Source: Elusimicrobiota bacterium (GTDB lineage: Bacteria; Elusimicrobiota; Elusimicrobia; Elusimicrobiales; UBA9959). From it: 6,581 bases of DNA. The stretch is taken from positions 1-6,581 of the forward strand of contig DNQL01000004.1 in NCBI GenBank assembly GCA_003500765.1, given 5' to 3'. The stretch's first letter is position 1, and every line of letters begins with the position of its first letter. Positions 1 to 6,287 of this stretch are shown here, in pieces. The notes below the pieces were generated by a model that saw nothing but the letters and a program-made list of their open reading frames with translations, did not search any database and was not told the DNA's origin. The position numbers were made by a program, and so were the translations under genes.

Positions 1-114
1 CAGCAGCCAGTCGCGGGCGCAGCCGCCCACGGCGTAAAGCTCCAGCCCGAGGGCCGCGGCCAGGCGCCCGGCTTCGGCCAGGGCCTCGTTCTGGTTGGGT
101 ATCTCTATTTTCAT
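1..114 (-). CDS. Class II CCA tRNA nucleotidyltransferase / poly(A) polymerase family protein, N-terminal fragment
   Basis: Only the first 38 codons lie in the window; the gene runs off the left edge. The translation begins MKIEIPNQNEALAEAG and reaches YAVGGCARDWLL. The GG-x-x-RD signature (Gly30-Gly31 and Arg34-Asp35) after a short helix is the nucleotide-binding start of the class II nucleotidyltransferase head domain. This family adds or repairs the 3' CCA end of tRNA, or adds A tails to RNA, in the cytoplasm. The catalytic DxD carboxylates would lie beyond the edge, so CCA-adding, A-adding and poly(A) polymerase activities cannot be told apart. The ATG at 114 is preceded directly by an in-frame GTG, and neither has a strong Shine-Dalgarno. 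It starts 31 nt after the CpXC gene and is probably its operon partner. The family call is fairly secure; the exact activity is not. Confidence 0.75.
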   Translation of the reverse strand, partial: MKIEIPNQNEALAEAGRLAAALGLELYAVGGCARDWLL

Positions 115-145
115 CACGGGACCGGGATTCGGCGCCCTGCGGAGC

Positions 146-790
146 CTACTTCTTCAGGAACGGGAGCGGGTCGCCGGAGAGCTTCTCGAAAAGCTCGCGG
201 GTCTTCCTGACGCGGACGAGCGCGTCGTTGGCGGCCTCTATTTTCTTCAGGGCCTCTATGGCCGCGCCGCGCGTGGGCTCGGGGCCGGAATAAGGCACGG
301 AAAAAAGAATATCCCTCTCGCGGGCGCGGGAGGGCAGCAGGTGCGCGACCCGCAGGTCCGCTTCGCGGGCCATGAACTCCATCACGTCGGTCTCCTCCTC
401 GGCGTCGCGGTCGCGCAGCAGGAGGGCGGTGAGCTCGTCGATGCCGAAGAGGCAGCGGGGCTCGTGATCGACCGGCTGGCCCTGGAACAGCGTGGGCCTG
501 ACGGCCTCGTAGTCCTCGCGCATCTTGGCCGTCCACTTCTCGCTCTCCCCGGAATAGGAGGACGGCATGACGAAAGCCAGTATTTCCTTCTCGGTATCGA
601 GGTAGATGAAGGTCTCTTCGTGGGAAAAGACGCCGCGGCAGCGCGGGCACATCAGCAGGTCGAACTCGCCGCTGATGATGGCCTCCTTGAGCCCGGTGTC
701 GCGGTCGCCGCGGACGACGGTCCAGAAGTCCGCGTCGAAAGACTCCCCGCAGGAGGGGCAGTCTATGCGCATCGAGCTCTTGGTGGCCAC
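146..790 (-). CDS. CpXC-domain protein (predicted zinc-binding, cytoplasmic, unknown function)
   Basis: A 214-residue protein. The N-terminal part carries two CPxC knuckles, Cys11/Cys14 (CPSCG) and Cys48/Cys51 (CPRC), about 34 residues apart, which should bind one zinc. The sequence between and after them (FDADFWTVV, then SHEETFIYLDTEKEILAFVMPSSY) and a later LFGIDELTALL segment at about 114-124 fit the CpXC family, whose members have no established biochemical role. The C-terminal third (about 175-205) is charged and helical, possibly a coiled coil. No signal peptide or membrane segment is seen. The marked start is GTG at 790, 15 nt after the PLP-enzyme stop. An ATG at 772 (MRIDCPSCGESF) puts the first knuckle nearer the terminus, as is usual in zinc-ribbon proteins, and is a real alternative. 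Neither start has a good ribosome site. It probably shares a transcript with the genes on either side. Confidence 0.72.
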   Translation of the reverse strand: MATKSSMRIDCPSCGESFDADFWTVVRGDRDTGLKEAIISGEFDLLMCPRCRGVFSHEETFIYLDTEKEILAFVMPSSYSGESEKWTAKMREDYEAVRPTLFQGQPVDHEPRCLFGIDELTALLLRDRDAEEETDVMEFMAREADLRVAHLLPSRARERDILFSVPYSGPEPTRGAAIEALKKIEAANDALVRVRKTRELFEKLSGDPLPFLKK

Positions 791-805
791 GGGGAAGCGG
801 GCCGC

Positions 806-2257
806 TTAAAGCAGCCCGACCTCCGCGTTGAACTCCTCTATGAGCTTGTCGTAGGTGTCGGCCATGCCGAAGGTCTCGTCCCAGAACTCCGGGTCCCACA
901 GGCGGCGCAGGTCCTCGGAGTTGCGGCCCTGCTGCTCTATCCAGGTGAAGTACTTGAGGTTGTGCACCGCCTTGCGGTCGGCGTAGGTGAGCTCCTTGGA
1001 ATAGTCCACCGTGGTGCCCAGCAGGCGGCGCTCCAGGTCCACCATCGCGTTGTCGCGGGTGTACTTGCCCATCTTCTCCTCCATCTCCTCGATGCGGGAG
1101 CCGTAGAGGTCCATGCTGTCGGTGAAGACGGTCATGACGACGTCGTCCTCGCCCAGTTCGTAATACCTGGCCGTCTTTATGGCGCTGAGCAGGTTGGAGA
1201 TGCCGGAGATGCCCAGCAGCGAGAGCTTCTCGACGACGTCCTTCTTCACGCCGTGGGCGAGCAGCGCCTTTTTGCCTGCGGGCTCGTTGAACAGCCGGGC
1301 TATGCGCATGCAGGGCTCGTCGTCTATGGCGGTGACGAAGTCGGTGTTGCGCACGTTGTGCACCCACGGGATATGCTTGTCGCCTATGCCCTCTATGCGG
1401 TGCTCGCCGAAGCCGTTCTGCAGTATCGTCGGGCACTGCAGGGCCTCGCTGGCGGTGATGGTCATGCCGTGGAACTGCTTCTTGAGGTAATCGCCCGCCG
1501 CTATGGTGCCGGCGGAGCCGGTGGCGGAGGTGAAGGCGGCGAGGCGGCTCTTGGGGCCTTTGATCCTGTTGAAGACCTCTTCGCAGGCGGGGCCGGTGGT
1601 GTGGTAATGCCACATCGGGTTGCCGAACTCGTCGAACTGGTTGAAGATCACGCAGTCCTTGCGGGTCTTGCGTATCTCCCAGCACTTGTCGTAGATCTCC
1701 TTGACGTTGGACTCGGTGCCCGGGGTGGCTATGACCTCGGCGCCGACGGACTTGAGCCAGGTGAACCGCTCTTTGCTCATGCCTTCGGGCAGTATGGCCA
1801 CGGCCCGGGTGCCCAGCAGGCGGGAGTCGAAGGCGCCGCCGCGGCAATAATTGCCGGTGGAGGGCCAGACGGCCTTCTGCGCCTGCGCGTCGAACTCGCC
1901 GGTGACCATGCGCGGGGCCAGGCAGCCGTAGCAGGCGCCGACCTTGTGCGCGCCGGTCGGGAAATACTTGCCGACCAGGCCTATCACGCGGGCTTTTATG
2001 CCCGTCAGCTCGCGCGGGATCTCCAGGTAGTTGACGCCGCCGAAGAGGCCGGTCTTCACGTCGTTCTTCCAGTTGATGCGGAAAAGGTTTATCGGCTTTA
2101 TGTCCCAGAGGCCCACGGGCTTGAGCGCTTTCTTTATCTTTTCGGGGATGAGATCGGGGTCCTTCATCTGCTTGAAGGTGGGCAGGATTATTCCCTGCTT
2201 TTTGCAGAGCGCCGCGTTCTTTTTGAAGACGGCGGAATTAACTTTGAGCTTGGCCAT
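806..2257 (-). CDS. Fold-type II PLP-dependent enzyme (cysteine synthase / tryptophan synthase beta superfamily), substrate unassigned
   Basis: A 483-residue soluble enzyme. Visible landmarks follow the fold-type II order. FPTGAHKVG holds the likely PLP Schiff-base lysine, Lys105. PSTGNYCRGG (132-141) is the asparagine/substrate loop. SATGSAGT (244-251) is the phosphate-binding glycine-rich loop. EGIGDKHIPWV (289-299) matches the EGIG segment of cysteine synthases. GISGISNLLSAIKTAR (349-364) matches their conserved C-terminal GISSG helix. It is longer than O-acetylserine sulfhydrylase (about 310 residues), with an extra N-terminal portion of about 90 residues and an extended C-terminus, and may form its own subgroup. 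The family does beta-elimination, beta-replacement or related chemistry on amino acids; nothing here fixes the substrate. A CYGC motif (Cys109, Cys112) lies just after the catalytic lysine. The start is supported by GGAGGA about 9 nt upstream of ATG. It is the first gene of the leftward cluster; biosynthetic neighbours that might name the substrate are absent. Confidence 0.85.
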   Translation of the reverse strand: MAKLKVNSAVFKKNAALCKKQGIILPTFKQMKDPDLIPEKIKKALKPVGLWDIKPINLFRINWKNDVKTGLFGGVNYLEIPRELTGIKARVIGLVGKYFPTGAHKVGACYGCLAPRMVTGEFDAQAQKAVWPSTGNYCRGGAFDSRLLGTRAVAILPEGMSKERFTWLKSVGAEVIATPGTESNVKEIYDKCWEIRKTRKDCVIFNQFDEFGNPMWHYHTTGPACEEVFNRIKGPKSRLAAFTSATGSAGTIAAGDYLKKQFHGMTITASEALQCPTILQNGFGEHRIEGIGDKHIPWVHNVRNTDFVTAIDDEPCMRIARLFNEPAGKKALLAHGVKKDVVEKLSLLGISGISNLLSAIKTARYYELGEDDVVMTVFTDSMDLYGSRIEEMEEKMGKYTRDNAMVDLERRLLGTTVDYSKELTYADRKAVHNLKYFTWIEQQGRNSEDLRRLWDPEFWDETFGMADTYDKLIEEFNAEVGLL

Positions 2258-2312
2258 TTCGGGTTCCTCCGGTATCGTCGCTGTCGTCGTATATACTTTA
2301 TATTTTTAATAT
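2258..2312 (-). promoter_or_regulatory. Leader and probable promoter region of the PLP-enzyme operon
   Basis: This gap holds an AT-rich island at about 2290-2312, in sharp contrast to the GC-rich surroundings. Read on the minus strand it offers two -10-like hexamers, TATAAA (2297-2302) and TATATA (2290-2295), but no convincing -35; the T-rich tail of the upstream terminator occupies that place. Nearer the gene lies a clear Shine-Dalgarno, GGAGGA, that decides the ATG at 2257. The promoter role is inferred from composition and position, and the exact start point cannot be read. Confidence 0.4.
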
Positions 2313-2344
2313 GAAAAAAGAAACCCCCGGCGCGGGCCGGGGGT
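2313..2344 (-). terminator. Intrinsic (Rho-independent) terminator of the exported-protein gene
   Basis: On the minus strand ACCCCCGGC (2344-2336) pairs perfectly with GCCGGGGGT (2331-2323) across a 4-nt loop, giving a 9-bp, almost all G:C stem. It is followed at once by TTTCTTTTTT. It lies 23 nt after the stop codon of the exported-protein gene and insulates it from the PLP-enzyme operon downstream. Confidence 0.93.
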
Positions 2345-2367
2345 CCTTCGCGCGGAAGCGAAACGGC

Positions 2368-3300
2368 TCACTTCGCTTCTATGCTGTCCGTCTTGTCCTT
2401 CTTGATGAACTTGTCCGTGGAGATGGCGCCCAGGCGCTTGAAGCCCCACTTGAGGAAGTACTTCTTGGGGCCGCGGAAGTCGTCGTTGCCGTCGGCTTCG
2501 GGCTTGACCAGGTCCTTCTCGGAGAAGGTCATCGTATAGCCGCGGGCGGCGTCGAAGACGAACTCTTTCTCGCCCTTGAGCGTGTCGAAGAACAGGACAT
2601 TGTCCTTGTAGAGCTCGACCTTGACCATGGTCTTCTCGCCGGCGTATTCCCCGCCCCACTTGTCGGAGACGGTGAAGGTGAACTTGCCGTTCTCGTAGCT
2701 GAACCCGAGGGCTTCTATGCCGCTCTTGTCCGGGTCCGTGACGACCTTCTTGCCGGCGGTCAGGGTGTAGAGGGTGTCGTAGTTGCCGGTCTTGTCGACC
2801 GAGTACTTGTAGGCGGCCTGGTTGACGTAGAAGCGGCTCCAGGGGCCTTCGAGGCAGACCTCGAAGCTGTCGCGCTCCCAGGGGAAGAGCTTGCGCGGGT
2901 TGACCTTGACCTGCACGGCCTCGCGCCAGCTCTGGCCGGGACGCTCGTAACAATGGGTCTGCGGCACCATGTGGCACTGGGTCTGCGGTTTGCCGTTGGG
3001 GCCGGTCACGGTGTGGCACTGCTGCACGTACTGGGTGTGGCAGTCCTGTATGTACTCCTGGCTGCGCAGCCAGACCTTCTCGGAGATCTGCTCGGTGTCG
3101 GACGGGCCGAAGCCGAAGCGGACGCAGTCGCGGGTGTAGCGGCTGTGGCCGAGGTACCTGTCGGCGACGGGCAGGTCCGCGGACACTTCGGAGGCCTGCT
3201 CGATGGCGGCCTTCACGTCCACGCCCTGGTCAAAGTTTATCTCGGCCTTGGCGGCCGCGGCGAAGCCCAGAAGGACCGCCGCTATAAGTATCTTTTTCAT
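2368..3300 (-). CDS. Exported protein of unknown function with nested cysteine pairs
   Basis: A 310-residue protein that I do not recognise. Residues 1-19 are a typical Sec signal peptide: MKK, a hydrophobic core, then AKA before Glu20 as a type I signal peptidase site. There is no lipobox cysteine, so it should be released to the periplasm or outside. The mature part has six cysteines (59, 87, 95, 109, 117, 149). The middle four sit in two strands rich in Gln, Thr and His, with three Cys-His pairs and one His-Cys, joined by a GPNGKP turn. The rest (about 150-265) alternates aromatic, charged and Gly/Asn residues like a beta-rich domain, and the C-terminus is lysine-rich. A purine-rich Shine-Dalgarno (AGAGGAGA, 3318-3311) precedes the ATG at 3300. 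It is transcribed alone, with its own promoter-like region and intrinsic terminator. A structural, binding or cell-surface role is possible but not shown. Confidence 0.8.
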   Translation of the reverse strand: MKKILIAAVLLGFAAAAKAEINFDQGVDVKAAIEQASEVSADLPVADRYLGHSRYTRDCVRFGFGPSDTEQISEKVWLRSQEYIQDCHTQYVQQCHTVTGPNGKPQTQCHMVPQTHCYERPGQSWREAVQVKVNPRKLFPWERDSFEVCLEGPWSRFYVNQAAYKYSVDKTGNYDTLYTLTAGKKVVTDPDKSGIEALGFSYENGKFTFTVSDKWGGEYAGEKTMVKVELYKDNVLFFDTLKGEKEFVFDAARGYTMTFSEKDLVKPEADGNDDFRGPKKYFLKWGFKRLGAISTDKFIKKDKTDSIEAK

Positions 3301-3352
3301 CTTTCTTTATTCTCCTCTTATACCTTGGTACTGCGCCGGAACCCCCATGAGG

Positions 3353-3378
3353 TATATTTTACCGGCAGGTAAATTATA
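3353..3378. promoter_or_regulatory. Promoter-like element with overlapping inverted repeat (possible operator) upstream of the exported-protein gene
   Basis: On the minus strand a perfect -10-like TATAAT lies at 3378-3373, about 73 nt upstream of the ATG at 3300; no good -35 stands 16-18 bp further up. An inverted repeat covers it: TATATTTTACC (3353-3363) against GGTAAATTATA (3368-3378), 11-bp arms with one mismatch around a 4-bp GGCA spacer. The inner TTTACC/GGTAAA arms are perfect. A symmetric site over the -10 and start region is a classic position for a repressor, but no regulator gene lies in the window. The same bases could form a leader hairpin if transcription starts further upstream. 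Confidence 0.45.
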
Positions 3379-3392
3379 CGATACGGCCGCGG

Positions 3393-3435
3393 CCGGGCGC
3401 TTTGACTAAAATCAAACAAAAGCCCCCCCGCCCGG
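3393..3435 (-). other. Interrupted inverted repeat just after korB (possible 3' mRNA hairpin)
   Basis: Five nt beyond the korB stop the minus strand reads CCGGGC, seven G, then CTTTTG. This can pair with CAAAGCGCCCGG (3404-3393). The result is an outer 7-bp G:C stem, a bulge of about six G on one side only, an inner stem of about five pairs with one extra T, and a 12-nt loop. No U-tract follows, so it is not a canonical intrinsic terminator. It could protect the korAB 3' end or help a factor-dependent stop. No other terminator is visible between korB and the next gene. Confidence 0.3.
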
Positions 3436-3440
3436 AAATC

Positions 3441-4427
3441 CTACTTCACTTCCCAGGCGTCCGACCCGGCCAGAAGCGAGGCGAGCGGTTCCGGCTTGCC
3501 GGACTGCCCGGCCACCAGTTCTTCGTAAGCGGGTTTCTCCACGGCCTTGAACACGCCGACCGGCACGGGGAACTCCGGCTGGGCGAGGCCGCTTATCAGG
3601 TAGGCCATCTCGGCGCTGGTCTCGTCGTAGACGGCGACTTCCGCGGGGACCTTGCCTGCCGGGAACTCCGCCACCACGGGCTTGAAGCCGCGGAAAACTA
3701 TGCCCTTGTTCCTGTCTTTGCCGAAGACCAGCGGCTTGCCGTGCTCCACGCGCAGGACATTGTCCTCCTTGGTCTTCGGGTCCTTGAGCGGGTCGAATTC
3801 CTTGTCGCTGAAGGGCACGCATTTCTGCAGTATCTCTACGAAGACCGTCCCCTTGTGGGCGGCGGCGCGCTCCAGTATGGCGGCGTTGCCGGCCAGGTCG
3901 AAATCTATGCCGCGCGCGACGAAGGTGCAGTCCAGGCCCGCCGCGAAACGGGCGGGGTTGAACGGAAAATCCAGCGAGCCGGCGGGGGTCGTCTTGGTCC
4001 GCGTTCCCGGCTGCGTGGTGGGCGAGGCCTGCCCCTTCGTGAGGGCGTAGATGCGGTTATTGAAGAGGACTATCTTGAGGCCTATGTTCTTCCTTATGGC
4101 GTGCATCATGTGGTTGCCGCCGATGGAAAGGCCGTCCCCGTCGCCGGTCACCACCCAGACGGCCAGGTCGGGGTTGGCCAGCTTGACGCCCGAGGCCACG
4201 GCCGGGGCGCGGCCGTGTATGGAGTGAAAGCCGTAGGTGTTGACGTAATAAGGGAAGCGGCTGGAGCAGCCTATGCCCGAAATGACGGCGTACTTCTCGT
4301 GCGGCAGGCCCATTCCGGCCATCGCTTTCTGGATCTGGTTCAGTATGGCGAAATTGCCGCAGCCCGGGCACCATTTGACCGGGATCGGGGAAGCGAAATC
4401 TTTGGCGGTGAGTTTTGCGCTGTCCAT
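3441..4427 (-). CDS. korB: 2-oxoacid:ferredoxin oxidoreductase beta subunit (probably 2-oxoglutarate), TPP and [4Fe-4S] binding
   Basis: A 328-residue beta subunit, the usual length for this group. KWCPGCGN gives Cys20 and Cys23, GIGCSSR gives Cys54, and EILQKCVPF gives Cys203. These four fit the known ligands of the single [4Fe-4S] cluster in such subunits. The thiamine diphosphate/Mg motif runs from TGDGDGLSIGGNH (94-106) to LFNN (121-124). HSIHGRAPAVASGVK (68-82) is also typical. With the alpha subunit it oxidatively decarboxylates a 2-oxoacid with CoA, giving acyl-CoA, CO2 and reduced ferredoxin in the cytoplasm, or runs in reverse. It starts 3 nt after korA; a GAGGGGGA ribosome site lies inside the end of korA, so translation is probably coupled. 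No delta (ferredoxin-like) subunit gene follows. Substrate assignment as 2-oxoglutarate rests mainly on the alpha sequence and the divergent sucC. Confidence 0.9.
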   Translation of the reverse strand: MDSAKLTAKDFASPIPVKWCPGCGNFAILNQIQKAMAGMGLPHEKYAVISGIGCSSRFPYYVNTYGFHSIHGRAPAVASGVKLANPDLAVWVVTGDGDGLSIGGNHMMHAIRKNIGLKIVLFNNRIYALTKGQASPTTQPGTRTKTTPAGSLDFPFNPARFAAGLDCTFVARGIDFDLAGNAAILERAAAHKGTVFVEILQKCVPFSDKEFDPLKDPKTKEDNVLRVEHGKPLVFGKDRNKGIVFRGFKPVVAEFPAGKVPAEVAVYDETSAEMAYLISGLAQPEFPVPVGVFKAVEKPAYEELVAGQSGKPEPLASLLAGSDAWEVK

Positions 4428-4430
4428 GGC

Positions 4431-6287
4431 TCAGTTCCCCCTCAGGACTTCTTTGATCTTTTCGAGGATCTCCTCGTTGTTGAGCGGCTGGCCCTGCACC
4501 TTGTTCATGCCGACCGGCTCTCCGCCGTAGGCCGCCCGCAGCAGCAGGCGGAACTGGCCGGAATTCTCCTCGGGCACAAGCACTTTCCGGAACCGGCGCA
4601 TTATCACTCCCAGGTCCGGCGGCAGCGGGTTAAGGTGCCTGACATGGATGGACGAGACCTTGAGGCCGGCCCCGCGGGCCTCGGTGACGGCCTGTTTTAT
4701 GGCCCCGTAAGAAGAACCCCAGCCGGCCACCAGCAGGTCACCCTCCGGGTCGCCGTATATTTTGGTCGGCGGGATCTCCCTGGCCACGCCGGCTATCTTC
4801 CCGGCGCGCAGCTGCGTCATCCGTTCGTGGTTGAGAGCGTCGTGACTGATGGCGCCGGTAAGGTCCTGCTTCTCGAGCCCGCCCAGCCGGTGCTCGTAGC
4901 CCTTCAGCCCGGCGTGGGCCCAGGGGCGCGCCAGCGTGCCCGGATCGCGCATGTAGGGCTTGTAATCCCCGGGCGGCGGCAGCGGCGGGGTCTCGAACCC
5001 GGGCAGTTCTGCCATGTCCGGTATGCGGAAAGGTTCGGAACCATTGGAGAGATAGGAGTTGGAAAGCACCACCACGGGCGTCATGTATTTGACGGCTATC
5101 CGGGCGGCCTCGAGCGTCACGTCGAAGCAGTCGGCCGGGCCGGAGGCCGCCAGCACCGCCAGCGGCGACTCGCCGTGACGGCCGAAAACGGCCTGCAGCA
5201 GGTCGCTCTGCTCGGTCTTGGTGGGCAGTCCGGTGGAAGGCCCGCCGCGCTGCACGTCTATCACCACAAGCGGCAGCTCCGTGATGACCGCCAGGCCCAG
5301 CGCCTCCGCCTTGAGCGAAAGTCCGGGGCCGCTGGTGCCGGTGGCGGCCAGGCTGCCGGCGAAGGCCGCGCCTATGGAAGAGCAGACGGCGGCTATCTCG
5401 TCCTCCGCCTGGAATACGGCCACGTCCTCCGACCTGTGTTTAGCCAGGACCTGCAGTATTTCCGAGGCGGGGGTTATGGGGTAGGAGCCGTAGAAAAGCT
5501 TCTTTTTAAGCAGCCCCGCCGCCGTTATCAGGGCGTAGGCCGCGGCTTCGTTGCCCGTCAGGTTGCGGTATTTGCCCGGCTTTATGGTCCGCTTCCTTAT
5601 CTGGAACCTGGCGTCGAAGATCTCGGTGGTCTCGGCGTAGTCGCGGCCGGAGCGCAGCGCCTTCTCGTTGGCGGCCGCCACGGCCGGGGCCTTGGCGAAC
5701 TTGCCTTTTATCCACTCTATCGTGGGCTCCAGCGGCAGCCCGTACATCCAGTAGAGTATGCCCAGCATGTAGAAATTCTTGCACTTGAGTATCTGGGGGC
5801 CGCTCAGGCCGGAGTCCTTCAGCGCCGCCTCGGTCAGCGCCCTGGCCGGGACGGAGATGACGCGGTAATTGTCCAGCGTGCCGTCCTCCAGGGGATTGGC
5901 TGCGTAGCCGGCTTTGTCCAGGTCCTGCTTCGAGAAAGCGTCGGAATTGACGATTATGACGGACCCTTTCTCCAGGTTCTTAAGGTTGACGGCCAGGGCG
6001 GCCGGGTTCATTATCACCAGCACATTGGGCTTATTGCCGGGAGTGAGGACGGAGTCGTCCCCGAAGCTGATCTGGAAGCCGCTCACGCCGCTGAGCGAGC
6101 CCGCGGGCGAGCGGATCTCGGCGGGATAGTCGGGCAGCGTGCTCAGGTCGTTGCCGGCCTTGGCGGTGGCGGTGGCGAACTGGTTTCCCACCAGCTGTAT
6201 GCCGTCGCCGGAGTCGCCGGCGAAGCGCACGGTTATGGAATTGAGCTCGCTGATCTTCACGTTCTTTTTAGGGGAAGGGTCGGTCAT
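4431..6287 (-). CDS. korA: 2-oxoacid:ferredoxin oxidoreductase alpha subunit, gamma-alpha fusion (probably 2-oxoglutarate)
   Basis: A 618-residue fused subunit. The gamma domain (about 17-200) opens with VRFAGDSGDGIQLVGNQFA and includes the EIRSPAGSLSGVSGFQISFG stretch. A linker of about 40 residues leads to the alpha pyrimidine-binding domain from about 245, with YGSYPITPASEI (266-277), QAEDEIAAV (293-301), TGTSGPGLSLKAEALGLA (316-333) and VQRGGPSTGLPTKTEQSDL (345-363). The C-terminal domain (about 515-618) ends with NKVQGQPLNNEEI, as in KorA-type enzymes. Glu294 in QAEDE is a plausible partner of the TPP aminopyrimidine ring. The protein contributes CoA and TPP binding to the complex with KorB. 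GAGGA about 8 nt before ATG supports the start at 6287. It is the first gene of the korAB operon and diverges from sucC. The family is secure; 2-oxoglutarate as substrate is likely, though related enzymes use pyruvate or branched-chain or aryl 2-oxoacids. Confidence 0.9.
   Translation of the reverse strand: MTDPSPKKNVKISELNSITVRFAGDSGDGIQLVGNQFATATAKAGNDLSTLPDYPAEIRSPAGSLSGVSGFQISFGDDSVLTPGNKPNVLVIMNPAALAVNLKNLEKGSVIIVNSDAFSKQDLDKAGYAANPLEDGTLDNYRVISVPARALTEAALKDSGLSGPQILKCKNFYMLGILYWMYGLPLEPTIEWIKGKFAKAPAVAAANEKALRSGRDYAETTEIFDARFQIRKRTIKPGKYRNLTGNEAAAYALITAAGLLKKKLFYGSYPITPASEILQVLAKHRSEDVAVFQAEDEIAAVCSSIGAAFAGSLAATGTSGPGLSLKAEALGLAVITELPLVVIDVQRGGPSTGLPTKTEQSDLLQAVFGRHGESPLAVLAASGPADCFDVTLEAARIAVKYMTPVVVLSNSYLSNGSEPFRIPDMAELPGFETPPLPPPGDYKPYMRDPGTLARPWAHAGLKGYEHRLGGLEKQDLTGAISHDALNHERMTQLRAGKIAGVAREIPPTKIYGDPEGDLLVAGWGSSYGAIKQAVTEARGAGLKVSSIHVRHLNPLPPDLGVIMRRFRKVLVPEENSGQFRLLLRAAYGGEPVGMNKVQGQPLNNEEILEKIKEVLRGN

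Noticed and set aside
114..1847. Minus-strand open frame of 577 codons overlapping two genes
   Set aside because: It is out of frame with the PLP enzyme and CpXC protein; the product is Arg/Pro/His-rich, typical of a shifted frame in GC-rich DNA.
95..2314. Plus-strand open frame of 739 codons
   Set aside because: It runs in exact codon register opposite the CpXC and PLP-enzyme genes and exists only because they avoid TTA, CTA and TCA. Its product is low-complexity (Gly, Val, Leu, Ala, Arg) with no family signature.
2950..3042. Cys-His pairs of the exported protein as c-type haem sites
   Set aside because: Haem c attachment needs CxxCH; here each Cys-His lacks the paired cysteine three residues before, so covalent haem is not supported.
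2950..3042. Short direct repeats at the DNA level (such as tgggtctgcgg and tgtggcactg copies)
   Set aside because: They reflect repeated Gln/Cys/His/Thr codons in the hairpin strands rather than an independent repeat element.
3244..3300. Exported protein as a lipoprotein
   Set aside because: There is no cysteine near the end of the hydrophobic segment; AKA before Glu20 fits type I signal peptidase.
2311..3372. Plus-strand open frame of 353 codons
   Set aside because: It is opposite the exported-protein gene in register, begins inside that gene's terminator tail, and shows no recognisable domain.
3423..3429. G-quadruplex in the seven-G tract
   Set aside because: Only one long G run plus one GGG is nearby; four runs are not present.
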